This document shows, piece by piece, positions 35,365 through 44,088 of a stretch of DNA of 44,088 bases. This DNA comes from an uncultured Collinsella sp. (GTDB lineage: Bacteria; Actinomycetota; Coriobacteriia; Coriobacteriales; Coriobacteriaceae), in assembly GCA_900544385.1 (NCBI GenBank), contig UQVD01000004.1, forward strand, positions 1 to 44,088, written 5' to 3'. The position numbers were made by a program, and so were the translations under genes. The notes below the pieces were generated by a model. That model was not told the origin of the DNA and made no database searches. It saw only the letters and a program-made list of their open reading frames with translations. Numbering within the stretch: position 1 is the stretch's first letter; each line of letters opens with the position of its first letter.

Positions 35365-35445
35365 TCCTAACGAATCGAGACATTACCGCATAAGGATACC
35401 AGCTCAGCCTGCCCAGTTGGCAGCTGTACCGCTAAACGCTCCCGC

Positions 35446-35503
35446 CCGGCAGCTGGGGACAGTCCCTTTCTGCCGGCACAAAAGGAACGTCCCTGGCTGC
35501 CGG
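35446..35503. repeat. GGCAGC...GGGAC/GTCCC palindrome before the K+ channel
   Basis: CCGGCAGC (35446-35453) pairs with GCTGCCGG (35496-35503). Inside, GGGGAC meets GTCCC. Same family of intergenic palindromes as at 24185, 24365, 25373 and 37987. Confidence 0.5.
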
Positions 35504-35556
35504 TTGTGGGACAATACCGGGCGAACGTGATTGAGCGTCTGGGAAAAGGGGTCGCG

Positions 35557-35982
35557 ATGAACAAGTTGAGGACGCTTGCCGATGTGCTGCGACAGGCTGG
35601 CTTTGCGCGCATCACGGGTCTGTTTCTTATCTTTTACCTGCTGTGCTCGACGGCTGTCTGGCTGTCCGAACCTACGACCCTCACCTTTGGCGATGGACTT
35701 TGGTTTAGCTTCGAGACGGTCTCGACCATCGGCTTTGGCGACATTCCGGCCGAAACACCGGTTGCCCGCGCTATTACCGTCGTCTTGAGCGTTATTAGCA
35801 TCTTCTACATCGCCATGCTCACGGGCGTGGCGGTGAACTACTGCAATACGCTCATCAAGATGCGTCAAAAGGACACCATGGCGCGCTTTATGGACGATCT
35901 TGAGCGTTTGGAAGAGCTCGATCGCGACCAGCTCGCCGATCTGTCGCGCCGCGTGCGCGAATATCGGCGCCGCCAACGCTAG
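35557..35982 (+). CDS. two-TM potassium-type ion channel
   Basis: 141 residues from ATG 35557 (AAAGGGG six bases upstream). TM1 GLFLIFYLLCSTAVWLSEP is followed by the pore helix WFSFETVSTIGFGDIPAE with selectivity filter TIGFGD (about 52-57) and TM2 ITVVLSVISIFYIAMLTGVA. The C-terminal charged helix (LERLEELDRDQLADLSRRVR) is a likely coiled coil for tetramer assembly. There is no RCK or cyclic-nucleotide domain, so the gating cue is not obvious. An Ion_trans_2-type monovalent cation channel in the inner membrane. Confidence 0.9.
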   Translation: MNKLRTLADVLRQAGFARITGLFLIFYLLCSTAVWLSEPTTLTFGDGLWFSFETVSTIGFGDIPAETPVARAITVVLSVISIFYIAMLTGVAVNYCNTLIKMRQKDTMARFMDDLERLEELDRDQLADLSRRVREYRRRQR

Positions 35983-36018
35983 AGCGGGCGCCGCGCGTCA
36001 CAATGAGGGGGACTGAAT

Positions 36019-36552
36019 ATGAATATCACCGTGTATCTGGGTGCCAGCGTCGGCAATGACCCGGCGTTTCTGCCCGCGGTGCAGGAGCTGGGCAACTGGA
36101 TTGGCGCCAACGGCCAGGCGCTCGTGTACGGTGGGTCCAAGTCGGGACTGATGGGCGCTCTCGCCGATAGCGTACTCGAGGCAGGTGGACACGTGACGGG
36201 TGTTGAGCCGAGCTTTTTTATAGAGGCCGAATTTTAACACGACGGCATTGACGACCTCATCGTGACGAGTGATATGGCCGAGCGCAAAGCCAAGATGATT
36301 GAGCTCGGCGATGCGTTCATCGCCTTTCCCGGTGGCACGGGCACGCTCGAGGAGATTGCCGAGGTCATGTCCGCGGTGTCATTGGGGCACCTGAGCGCTC
36401 CGTGCATCCTGTATAACCTGGACGGTTACTACAACGACCTCAAGGCGCTGCTCGGGCACATGATTGATAAAGGGCTTTCGAGCCCGAGGCGCCAGCACGG
36501 CATCTACTTTGCCGACGATTTGCGCGAGATTGTCTCGATTATCAACGGATGA
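36019..36552 (+). pseudogene. LOG-family protein (TIGR00730) with in-frame TAA
   Basis: MNITVYLGASVGNDPAFLPA begins the LOG/'lysine decarboxylase-like' cytokinin-riboside phosphoribohydrolase family. ALVYGGSKSGLMGALAD follows, and after TAA 36235-36237 the same frame continues HDGIDDLIVTSDMAERKAKM and FPGGTGTLEEIAEVM, the catalytic PGGxGTxxE motif. Family members have Gln at the stop (EFQHDG), so CAA to TAA explains it. The rest is intact. It would cleave nucleoside monophosphates. It directly follows the K+ channel gene (36 bases). Confidence 0.85.
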
Positions 36553-36632
36553 GTCTTGAGCCTGTCCCGCTATGGCTCCCAATGGTGCCGTTTGCGGCGC
36601 AGACGGTTGGCTCGTTCGGGCAACGCTCGCTC

Positions 36633-36638
36633 TACAAT
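36633..36638 (+). promoter_or_regulatory. -10 box TACAAT of the ClC gene
   Basis: Lies 40 bases before ATG 36678. No clean -35 (TTGGCT is 20 bases upstream). Confidence 0.4.
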
Positions 36639-36677
36639 AAAACATAACTATGTCGACTTTGACCGCGGGAGGACCCG

Positions 36678-37982
36678 ATGGATAACCTTGCCAAACCCAC
36701 AAACCGCGCGCTGTTTTTAGTTAGCGTTGCTGTGACCGGTGCGTTCGCAGGTGCCGCGGTCTGGCTGTTCTTTTTTGCGATGGAGCACGGTATCGACTAT
36801 CTGTGGACCGAGATTCCGCACGCGCTGGGCGTCGCTTCGCCCGAGCTCGCCAGCGGCCCGTTTGGCTTTTTGCCGTACCCGTTTTTTGCCTGCCTGCTGG
36901 GCGGCCTATTAATCGGTCTGTACGAAAAGATGACAGGCGCCAAGACCGATGACCTCAACCAGGTGATGGCTAAGGTTAAGCAAGACGGGCGCTACCCGTA
37001 CGACAACCTGGGCAAGCTTTCGCTCGCGGCGTTGCTGCCGCTGCTGTTTGGCGGCAGCATTGGACCGGAGGCCGGTCTGACCGGTGTTATCGCGGGTCTG
37101 TGCAGCTGGGTCGGCGACCGTATGCGTTGCTTTGGCGCCGAGTTTAGGGAGCTCACGCTGCTGGGCACCCAGGCTGCCCTGACGGCGCTCTTTACCGCGC
37201 CCGTCTTTGGCTTTGTAGCACCGCTTGCCGGTAGCGCCGACGGCCAGGGCGAAGACGCCGACGATGAGTCCACGTCCGGCGAGATCACCATCAAGCTACC
37301 CAAGGTGCAAAAGAACGTGGTCTATGGCATCGCGATTGCCGGCGGTCTGGGCACCTACCTGCTGCTTGGCCAGCTTGTGGGCGGCGGCATGGGCATGCCC
37401 AGGTTCGAGTCCGCCGAGGTGGGCAACCTGGAACTTGCCTGGCTCATTCCGCTGGCGTTGGTCGGCACCGTTTGCGGCTGGCTGTACTTTGTCTCCGAGC
37501 ACGCAAGCGAGGCGCTGTCTCATGCAATAGGGGAGCGTCCTGTCGTCAAAGCCATGCTGGCCGGTCTGGCGCTCGCCATCTGCGGCACGGTCCTGCCCTA
37601 CACCATGTTTGCCGGCGAGACCCAGGCCGACGTGCTCATGGAAACCTACCTGACCATTCCCGCCGGCGTGCTTATCGCGACCGGTCTTGTCAAAGCCATG
37701 CTGACCCCCGCCCTCATCAACCTGGGCTGGCGCGGCGGTCACTTCTTCCCGGTTATCTTCTCGGGCGTAAGCCTGGGCTATGGCCTTGCTATCCTCACCG
37801 GCGCAGATCCGGTCTTTTGCGTCGCCGTCTGCACGGCATCGACGATGGGTGCGGTCATGCGCCAGCCGGTCATGGTCGTGGGCCTGCTGCTCATGTGCTT
37901 CCCACTCAAGGGTATCGTCTGCATGATCATCGCGGCCGTCATCGCCGCCGGTATCCCACTGCCCAAGCCGCTGCGCAAGTAG
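36678..37982 (+). CDS. ClC-family chloride channel / transporter
   Basis: 434 residues with about ten hydrophobic helices. GSIGPEAGLTGVIAGLCSWV (about 132-151) is the ClC signature GxxGPE. WRGGHFFPVIFSGVSLGYGL near 345-364 is the second conserved helix start (GGxFxP). There are no CBS domains. An acidic linker (DGQGEDADDESTSGE) separates the two halves. It moves Cl- (or F-) across the inner membrane, and the loop lacks an obvious F- signature. GGGAGG lies five bases before ATG. Confidence 0.93.
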   Translation: MDNLAKPTNRALFLVSVAVTGAFAGAAVWLFFFAMEHGIDYLWTEIPHALGVASPELASGPFGFLPYPFFACLLGGLLIGLYEKMTGAKTDDLNQVMAKVKQDGRYPYDNLGKLSLAALLPLLFGGSIGPEAGLTGVIAGLCSWVGDRMRCFGAEFRELTLLGTQAALTALFTAPVFGFVAPLAGSADGQGEDADDESTSGEITIKLPKVQKNVVYGIAIAGGLGTYLLLGQLVGGGMGMPRFESAEVGNLELAWLIPLALVGTVCGWLYFVSEHASEALSHAIGERPVVKAMLAGLALAICGTVLPYTMFAGETQADVLMETYLTIPAGVLIATGLVKAMLTPALINLGWRGGHFFPVIFSGVSLGYGLAILTGADPVFCVAVCTASTMGAVMRQPVMVVGLLLMCFPLKGIVCMIIAAVIAAGIPLPKPLRK

Positions 37983-37986
37983 TACA

Positions 37987-38018
37987 GTGGCACACGCCGG
38001 GGACATGCCCTTTGCCAC
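37987..38018. repeat. GTGGCA...TGCCAC palindrome after clc
   Basis: GTGGCA (37987-37992) and TGCCAC (38013-38018) with GGG/CCC inside. Degenerate member of the intergenic palindrome family. 38019-38072 holds nothing I recognise. Confidence 0.45.
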
Positions 38019-38072
38019 GGATTTGCGGGGAGGGGCGGCGATCGCGTCCTTCGCGGATTGAGACTCGTGTGG

Positions 38073-38771
38073 CTACAGATCGCGTACTCGATAAACCTTG
38101 GTGCTGACAGCGCAGCTGATTGCACATAGTGCGAGCGCCAGTACTGCAATTCCTGCACACAGACAGCCAAGGACGGCGGGATCGGGATTCGCTCCGGCAA
38201 TCGACATGAGCCAGTTGCTGATGGGGTTGGAGGAGCTCAACGTGGCAATGGCAAGGCACCAGAGCAGGGCAAACAGGCCGACGGATAGGCGCAGCGCCTC
38301 CATGTGTCCAAATCGGAAGAACAGCGGCTGTGCCAAAAACACCATCATGAGGGAGATGAGCATCGATGCTGCCGAGGCTATAGCGATCTCAAAGACCGTC
38401 TGTCCCGTCGAGGGGATGCCCACGCTGTTGAATAGCGGGATGGAGACGATGCTCAGAAGCGCGGCGGCGCACGCCATGACAGCCGAGAAGACAATGATGC
38501 TTAGGTAGCGTGCGCAAATAATGTCTTTGCGCGTGAGAGGCAGCGTTGCCCGATAACGCTCCCATCCGTTTTGATTGTCGAAGCCGGCCAGCGAGCTCAT
38601 GACCATGATGGGCGACATGGCGCTGACCGCGCAGGCGCCGGCGCTCATGCCGGAATCGCCATCCGACGCGTTGGCAAGGGTTAGCACGACGAATATGAAC
38701 AAGCCGACACCCGCAATGCTTGGGGCAAGCGAGCGAACGATGGCGAGCTCGGACATAAAGGCGCGTTTCAT
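38073..38771 (-). CDS. ABC-2 type permease
   Basis: 232 residues, six hydrophobic segments (SLAPSIAGVGLFIFVVLTLA, ACAVSAMSPIMVMSSLAGF, IIVFSAVMACAAALLSIV, MLISLMMVFLAQPLFFRFG, LSVGLFALLWCLAIATLSS and a last one near the C-terminus). NQNGWERYRATLPLTRKDII is the typical cytosolic loop of ABC2_membrane_5 permeases. Its start overlaps the end of the ATPase gene by four bases. Exports an unknown substrate with the adjacent ATPase. ATG 38771 is used. Confidence 0.9.
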   Translation of the reverse strand: MKRAFMSELAIVRSLAPSIAGVGLFIFVVLTLANASDGDSGMSAGACAVSAMSPIMVMSSLAGFDNQNGWERYRATLPLTRKDIICARYLSIIVFSAVMACAAALLSIVSIPLFNSVGIPSTGQTVFEIAIASAASMLISLMMVFLAQPLFFRFGHMEALRLSVGLFALLWCLAIATLSSSNPISNWLMSIAGANPDPAVLGCLCAGIAVLALALCAISCAVSTKVYRVRDL

Positions 38772-39649
38772 TTCGAAGCCCCTTTCAGCGTGAGGCGAAG
38801 ATAGTCATCAATGGTTGCCCGATCGCAGGGAATCTCGGGAAAGGCCTCGAGCGCTTCGCAACGGTTGGGCACGAGCACGTCCACGCTATAGGCGTGGTGG
38901 GCGGCACGGGCGCCTTCGACGCAAGCCATAAGCTCGGCGGCCTGTGCTTGGGTACAGTGGGCGATGCCGGCGCGGTCGGTAATGTCCTCGCGCGGCAGGT
39001 CAAACGCAATCGAGCCATTTTCGATGCAGATGACGCGATCAGCGGTGCGATCGAGGTCGGACGTAATGTGGCTCGAGAGTAACACGCTGTGCTGGCCGTC
39101 GGCGACAAAGGCAAGCAGCTCATCAAGCAGTTCCTCGCGTGCCATGGGATCGAGGCCCGCGGTGGCTTCGTCCAAAACGAGCAGCTTGGCATTGTGGCTG
39201 AGTGCACAGGCAAGCTGCAGTTTCATGCCCATGCCGCGGGAGAGGTCCTTGACCTTTGTCTTGGGATCGAGGCCAAATCGGTTGATGAATCCGGCGAACG
39301 TTTCGCGGTCCCATGTGGGGTACGCCGGGCCTACGAGCGACTCGATCTGGCCCACCCTGAGCGTGGAGGGGAAGGGGCACGTGTCCAGGACAAGACCGAC
39401 GCGGGAGCGTAGATGGCGTTGCGATTCATCGGGCGCGTCGGCGCCACAGCGCTGCCCAAACAGGTGCACCTCGCCGGCATCGAGCTTTATAAGCCCGAGC
39501 GCGGCGCGAATGGTCGTTGTCTTGCCGGCGCCGTTTGCGCCTACAAAGCCAACGATCTGGCCGGGCTCCACAGCGAGCGTGACGTCGCGTAGTGAAAAGC
39601 GGTCGCTCACACGGCGTGAGATGCCTTTGAGTTCTAAAAGGTTTTGCAT
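38768..39649 (-). CDS. ABC transporter ATP-binding protein (YtrB-like)
   Basis: 293 residues. Walker A GANGAGKTTTI near residue 38, Q-loop LVLDTCPFP (no canonical Gln), signature LSRGMGMKLQLACAL and Walker B LLVLDEATAGLDP, then the H-loop in LLSSHITSDLDRTADRV. The C-terminal 90 residues are of the exporter type. Co-transcribed between a GntR regulator and an ABC-2 permease, the order of Ytr-type cell-envelope-stress transporters. Substrate is unknown. Confidence 0.94.
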   Translation of the reverse strand: MQNLLELKGISRRVSDRFSLRDVTLAVEPGQIVGFVGANGAGKTTTIRAALGLIKLDAGEVHLFGQRCGADAPDESQRHLRSRVGLVLDTCPFPSTLRVGQIESLVGPAYPTWDRETFAGFINRFGLDPKTKVKDLSRGMGMKLQLACALSHNAKLLVLDEATAGLDPMAREELLDELLAFVADGQHSVLLSSHITSDLDRTADRVICIENGSIAFDLPREDITDRAGIAHCTQAQAAELMACVEGARAAHHAYSVDVLVPNRCEALEAFPEIPCDRATIDDYLRLTLKGASK

Positions 39650-39672
39650 GGTATAGCCTTTCTTTCAGATGG

Positions 39673-40053
39673 CTACTGCATGGTTTCGGGGGCTACCAGG
39701 TCGAGCATCTCGTGCAGTTTGTCGCGCGTGACGCCCAGGGTTTCGGCTTGGCTCGCCGCTTTCGCAAGTAGCTCTTCGATATGGCAGAGCTGGTTTTCGC
39801 GCAAGAGTTCCTGGTTGCCCTCGGCGACAAAGCAGCCCTTGCCCTGCACGGTGCAGATAAACCCGAGTTGCTCTAGGTCGGCGTAGGCGCGCTTGGTGGT
39901 GATGACGCTCACGCCAAGATCGCTCGCGAGCGCACGGATGCTGGGGAGTTTGGCTCCCGCAGTGAGCGTGCCCGAAAGGATTTGAGCTTTGACCTGCGAG
40001 GATATCTGTTCGTAGATGGGCTTATCGCTCGAATTGGATAGGATGATGTCCAC
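39673..40053 (-). CDS. GntR-family regulator (YtrA subfamily)
   Basis: 126 residues. The winged-helix domain KPIYEQISSQVKAQILSGTL, then GAKLPSIRALASDLGVSVIT and TKRAYADLEQLGFICTVQGK (about 10-70), is classical GntR. The short C-terminal helical tail (LLAKAASQAETLGVTRDKLH) marks the YtrA subfamily, which regulates ABC exporters. It is the first gene of the exporter operon, 23 bases before the ATPase. GGAGC precedes ATG 40053. The GTATATATAC palindrome over its promoter is a candidate operator. Confidence 0.95.
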   Translation of the reverse strand: MDIILSNSSDKPIYEQISSQVKAQILSGTLTAGAKLPSIRALASDLGVSVITTKRAYADLEQLGFICTVQGKGCFVAEGNQELLRENQLCHIEELLAKAASQAETLGVTRDKLHEMLDLVAPETMQ

Positions 40054-40101
40054 AGCGGCTCCTTAGCTGTTGGGCTACACGTGTATATAACCGGTAAGCA
40101 C

Positions 40102-40131
40102 AGTATATATACACTATGCACAGTTATGCAA
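40102..40131 (-). promoter_or_regulatory. promoter and palindrome of the gntR/ABC operon
   Basis: TTGCAT (40131-40126), 18 bases, TATACT (40107-40102) on the minus strand. The -10 lies in GTATATATAC, a 10-bp palindrome, with a second TATATAACC motif downstream at 40083-40093. Both could bind the GntR protein. The rest of 40133-40179 shows nothing. Confidence 0.5.
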
Positions 40132-40179
40132 GAGCTAAATGTGGAATAGCCCATCGGCACCGCGCTTGCTCCAAAACAA

Positions 40180-40234
40180 TCTCAATCTGTAACATCTGGG
40201 TCCGTTTTGGGTCGCCTGCTGTTACAGATTGAGA
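40180..40234. repeat. 15-bp perfect inverted repeat in the gntR-prfC intergenic region
   Basis: TCTCAATCTGTAACA (40180-40194) and TGTTACAGATTGAGA (40220-40234) with a 25-base loop. It stands free between divergent genes. No T-run. Probably a dispersed palindromic repeat element. 40235-40326 holds no recognisable feature. Confidence 0.6.
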
Positions 40235-40326
40235 CAGTCTGCTGCAGAATACTTTCGATAACTAGCCGCTCACGTTCTGACTGATGAATTTGTCCTGATA
40301 GGCGCCCTAGAGCGAGATTTCGCGGC

Positions 40327-40332
40327 TACAAT
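40327..40332 (+). promoter_or_regulatory. -10 box TACAAT of prfC
   Basis: Lies 48 bases before ATG 40380. The -35 is weak (GCCCTA at 17 bases). Confidence 0.4.
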
Positions 40333-40379
40333 AGTACGGTTACATCGACGTAATGCACTCAATGCAAGAAAGGATCCGC

Positions 40380-41993
<1,614 letters not shown>

Positions 41994-41999
41994 CGCATC

Positions 42000-42029
42000 G
42001 GCGCGGTGACCCTGCGGGGCTGCCGCGCC
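42000..42029 (+). terminator. terminator after prfC
   Basis: GGCGCGG (42000-42006) pairs with CCGCGCC (42023-42029), with CCC/GGG inside, followed by ATTTA. Confidence 0.55.
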
Positions 42030-42035
42030 ATTTAC

Positions 42036-42064
42036 TTGCCTGATGCCGTGTGTGCGGCTATTAT
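42036..42064 (+). promoter_or_regulatory. promoter of the VUT/YhhQ gene
   Basis: TTGCCT (42036-42041), 17 bases, TATTAT (42059-42064). Transcription would start near 42071, giving a leader of about 80 bases. Confidence 0.65.
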
Positions 42065-42093
42065 ACCCACCGTCGTCTCAAGACCGGGGCGTC

Positions 42094-42143
42094 CGAGCAG
42101 TTCGGGTCCGATATCCTGCTCGTTAAACCTAAAACCAAAGGAG
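42094..42143 (+). promoter_or_regulatory. candidate preQ1-like riboswitch (H-type pseudoknot leader)
   Basis: CGAGCAG (42094-42100) pairs with CTGCTCG (42116-42122) across a 15-base loop that begins TTC. The A-rich tail TTAAACCTAAAACC (42123-42136) can pair through ACC with GGT in the loop and leads straight into the SD AAAGGAG (42137-42143). Stem, loop-tail pairing, A-rich tail and adjoining SD are the layout of small preQ1 aptamers. The gene downstream transports a queuosine precursor. Loop sequence does not match the preQ1-I consensus fully. Confidence 0.45.
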
Positions 42144-42149
42144 TACATA

Positions 42150-42872
42150 ATGATCAAGAAGGTCATGGAGGACTACAAGGTCCTGTTGCGGAGCATTCCC
42201 GCGGCAACGGTTTCGCTGTTTTTCGTGAGCGTCATCATGATGAACCTGCTGGCCAACAAAGAGCTCATCAGCCTGCCGTATCTGGCACTCGATTGCGGCT
42301 TTGTGGTGAGCTGGGTTTCGTTTTTGTGCCAGGACATGATCTGCAAACGCTTTGGCGCCAAGGCATCCATCAAAATCTCTATCCTCGCGCTGCTGGTCAA
42401 CCTGGCCGTGAGTCTGTGCTTTTGGGCATGCTCGCTCACGCCCGGTATGTGGGGCGCCTACTACGACACCGGCATGATCGAGGTCAACACCGCCCTTAAC
42501 GCCACCATCGGCGGCACCTGGTACGTGGTGCTGGGCTCTTCGCTTGCCATGCTCGTTTCTGCCGTGGTTAACTCCACGCTCAACCAATCGCTCGGCCGTA
42601 TGCTCAAAAAGAATAATTTTGCGAGCTTCGCCTTCCGCTCCTATGTCTCTACGGGTGTTGGCCAGTTTATCGACAACCTGGTCTTTGCCATTGTGGTGAG
42701 CCACACGTTCTTTGGCTGGACGTGGGTACAGGTCCTTATGTGCTCGCTGACCGGCGCTGTCGCCGAGCTGCTGTGCGAGGTCTTCCTGAGCCCCGTGGGC
42801 TACAAGGTCGTGCGCGGCTGGGAGCGCGAGAATGTGGGTTCCGAGTACCTCGAGCGCCACGCAACCGCCTAA
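42150..42872 (+). CDS. queuosine-precursor transporter (VUT/YhhQ family)
   Basis: 240 residues from ATG 42150, seven bases after AAAGGAG. About six hydrophobic helices. LLANKELISLPYLALDCGFV, the conserved acidic/aromatic loop, and MICKRFGAKASIKISILALL fit the TIGR00697/YhhQ family. FRSYVSTGVGQFIDNLVFAI contains the conserved S-T-G-Q-x-x-D-N motif. It imports preQ0/preQ1-type precursors through the inner membrane for tRNA queuosine. The leader looks like a preQ1-sensing RNA. An SDR gene follows in ten bases. Confidence 0.88.
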   Translation: MIKKVMEDYKVLLRSIPAATVSLFFVSVIMMNLLANKELISLPYLALDCGFVVSWVSFLCQDMICKRFGAKASIKISILALLVNLAVSLCFWACSLTPGMWGAYYDTGMIEVNTALNATIGGTWYVVLGSSLAMLVSAVVNSTLNQSLGRMLKKNNFASFAFRSYVSTGVGQFIDNLVFAIVVSHTFFGWTWVQVLMCSLTGAVAELLCEVFLSPVGYKVVRGWERENVGSEYLERHATA

Positions 42873-42881
42873 GGAGCAAAT

Positions 42882-43562
42882 ATGCGGGTTTTGATCACGG
42901 GCGCTTCGGGCGGTATCGGAGCCGCGTGCGTGCAGCGCTTTTTGGACGAGGGCCACGAGGTCGTGGGCTTTGATCTGCTGCCGGCGGCGATCGAACACGA
43001 GCGCTACCGCCATCTGATTGTTGATGTCCGCAAGCCGGACTCGTTTCCAGGCGACTTTGAGCCTCAGGTAATCGTGAACGTTGCCGGTACGCAGGATTCG
43101 GCTGACGACATCGCCGCCAACCTGCGTGGCACCATCAACGTGACCGAGCGCTACGCCTTTGTGGGAGAGGGGCTTGCCGCCAGGCCGGTGCCGGCTATCA
43201 AATCCGTGGTCAATGTGGGGTCGGCGAGCGGGCATACGGGATCGGAGTTCCCCGCCTATGCCGCCAGCAAGGGCGGCGTTATCGCCTACACCAAGAACCT
43301 TGCAAACCGCCTGGCACCGCAGGCCATCGCCAACAGTGTGGACCCGGGCGGCGTTATCACGCCGCTCAACCGTTGCGTGATGGAAGACGAACACCTGTGG
43401 AACCAGATTATGGAGCTCACGCCGCTTAAACGCTGGGCCACCGCCCAAGAGATCGCCGAGTGGATCTACTTTGTGGGCGTGACCAACCGGTTTATGACCG
43501 GGCAGAGCCTGCTGATCGATGGCGGCGAGGCCGGCCGCACACAATTTATTTGGCCCGAATAG
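42882..43562 (+). CDS. SDR-family NAD(P)-dependent oxidoreductase
   Basis: 226 residues. The Rossmann start MRVLITGASGGIGAACVQ holds GxxxGxG. VNVAGTQ corresponds to the NNAG motif, and the catalytic Ser/Tyr/Lys are in SVVNVGSASG and AYAASKGG. The C-terminus has QSLLIDGGEAG as in classical SDRs. It is shorter than usual in the substrate region. AAGGAG lies five bases before ATG. It may share the riboswitch-controlled transcript with the transporter. The substrate is unknown. Confidence 0.93.
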   Translation: MRVLITGASGGIGAACVQRFLDEGHEVVGFDLLPAAIEHERYRHLIVDVRKPDSFPGDFEPQVIVNVAGTQDSADDIAANLRGTINVTERYAFVGEGLAARPVPAIKSVVNVGSASGHTGSEFPAYAASKGGVIAYTKNLANRLAPQAIANSVDPGGVITPLNRCVMEDEHLWNQIMELTPLKRWATAQEIAEWIYFVGVTNRFMTGQSLLIDGGEAGRTQFIWPE

Positions 43563-43585
43563 GAAACGCGCCCGATGGATGAACT

Positions 43586-43624
43586 GCCTCCCATTTCTTG
43601 GACATGAGAAATGGGAGGCTTTTT
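43586..43624 (+). terminator. IS-end hairpin that hides the orfA SD
   Basis: GCCTCCCATTTCT (43586-43598) pairs with AGAAATGGGAGGC (43607-43619), followed by TTTTT. The 3' arm contains GGGAGG, the orfA SD. It acts as a terminator for transcription entering from the SDR gene, and any read-through RNA folds away the SD. Confidence 0.75.
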
Positions 43625-44088
43625 ATGCGTGTCGACTTGAGGGTGAAGCACGACATCGAGGCCAGGAAGGCGGCGATCGGGCTCTTCGAGCGAGGCCACG
43701 GCTACAAGTCTGCGGCGAAGGCGCTGTCGGTCCCGCGCGGAACCGTGAGACAATGGCTCTGCGTATACCGGTCGTTCGGAAGCGAGGTGCTGCTATCCAT
43801 GGACGGCAAGCAGGCCAGGTACACATACGAGCAGAAGGTCGCCGCCGCCTCGGCCGTGGTCGACGGCGGCATGAGCAAGCGGGATGCCATGGAGGCGTTC
43901 GGGGTCATGTCCCTGGCGCCGCTCAAGAGATGGTGCGCGCTCTACCGCGAGGGCGGCGCCGAGGCGCTCAGGCCCAAGCCCAAGGGCAGGCCGAGGGGGT
44001 CCGGCCCCAAGTCGCGCGGGCGCACCCGCGAGCAGGAGCTCGAGGAGCGCTGCCGAAGGCTCGAGACCGAGGTGGCCTACCTAAAAAA
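43625..44088 (+). CDS. IS3-family transposase orfA (partial)
   Basis: At least 154 codons from ATG 43625. Two helix-turn-helix units are seen: ARKAAIGLFERGHGYKSAAK, SVPRGTVRQWLCVYRSFG and EQKVAAASAVVDGGMSKRDA, MSLAPLKRWCALYREGG. A basic linker and a leucine-zipper start (LEERCRRLETEVAYLK) follow. It binds IS ends. The window ends in CTAAAAAA, where IS3 elements slip by -1 to make the OrfAB transposase. Confidence 0.88.
   Translation, partial: MRVDLRVKHDIEARKAAIGLFERGHGYKSAAKALSVPRGTVRQWLCVYRSFGSEVLLSMDGKQARYTYEQKVAAASAVVDGGMSKRDAMEAFGVMSLAPLKRWCALYREGGAEALRPKPKGRPRGSGPKSRGRTREQELEERCRRLETEVAYLK

Larger units (their letters stand above)
43580..44088 (+). mobile_element. left end of an IS3/IS150-family insertion sequence
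   Basis: The left end TGAACTGCCTCCCATTT starts 18 bases after the SDR stop and resembles IS150-group ends (TGNACTGCC). A hairpin and orfA follow, and the element runs off the window at the A-rich slip site before orfB. No target duplication can be checked because the right end is missing. Confidence 0.8.

Noticed and set aside
42129..43544. 471-codon frame antisense to transporter and SDR
   Set aside because: Crosses two sense genes and shows no motif.

Overview
The window looks like a piece of a Collinsella-type genome (Coriobacteriia, Actinomycetota). It is roughly 60% G+C, has Actinomycetota-style GTG/TTG starts and many TACAAT -10 boxes. It carries gene types I associate with gut Coriobacteriia: a CD1871A-type CXXC miniprotein next to a polyferredoxin, a Tat/LAxTG surface protein, periplasmic-binding-protein hybrid kinases, and several AAA ATPases with private operators. 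This placement is inferred from content and no database was searched. I saw no tRNA, rRNA or CRISPR array.

Region 1 (1-4140) is a degraded accessory zone. It holds the 5' part of a lantibiotic-immunity-type ABC ATPase, a tetR gene cut off after 33 codons and joined to an hsdS remnant, and a probable type III (TenpN/ToxN-like) toxin behind a structured RNA leader. These are followed by yjdF behind a candidate yjdF riboswitch, an NADPH-dependent flavin reductase, and two wrecked AAA-ATPase genes that still carry their operators.

Region 2 (4149-11096) holds a second type IIA topoisomerase (B then A subunit, both on the minus strand) with a nearby LexA/SOS-like box. Next is an intact ATPase_2/DUF234 protein with a large inverted-repeat operator, then an XRE regulator/membrane-protein pair.

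Region 3 (11143-20786) is a minus-strand series of response regulator, histidine kinase, LuxR-type regulator and a 1450-residue Tat-exported, sortase-type surface protein. Divergent from it is a redox operon: CXXC miniprotein, membrane polyferredoxin and thioredoxin-like lipoprotein.

Region 4 (20905-28810) holds a MacB-like ABC ATPase/permease fusion, a tRNA-dihydrouridine synthase, a glutaredoxin, an HTH/zinc-ribbon/TipAS regulator, TrmO and a MalY/PatB C-S lyase.

Region 5 (28904-36552) has two loci that pair an extracellular solute-binding sensor with a hybrid histidine kinase. Both are damaged: one by an in-frame TAG, the other by a frameshift. Between and after them lie a Nim-like flavoprotein, a small K+ channel, and a LOG-family gene with an in-frame TAA. 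Both nonsense codons are explained by a C-to-T change in a Gln codon.

Region 6 (36678-44088) holds a ClC channel, a GntR-controlled ABC-2 exporter, prfC, a queuosine-precursor transporter (VUT/YhhQ) with a preQ1-like pseudoknot leader, an SDR oxidoreductase, and the left end of an IS3/IS150-family element running off the window.

The most unusual recurring feature is that three unrelated-looking AAA ATPase loci each carry a different palindromic or tandem-repeat operator that covers the ribosome binding site.
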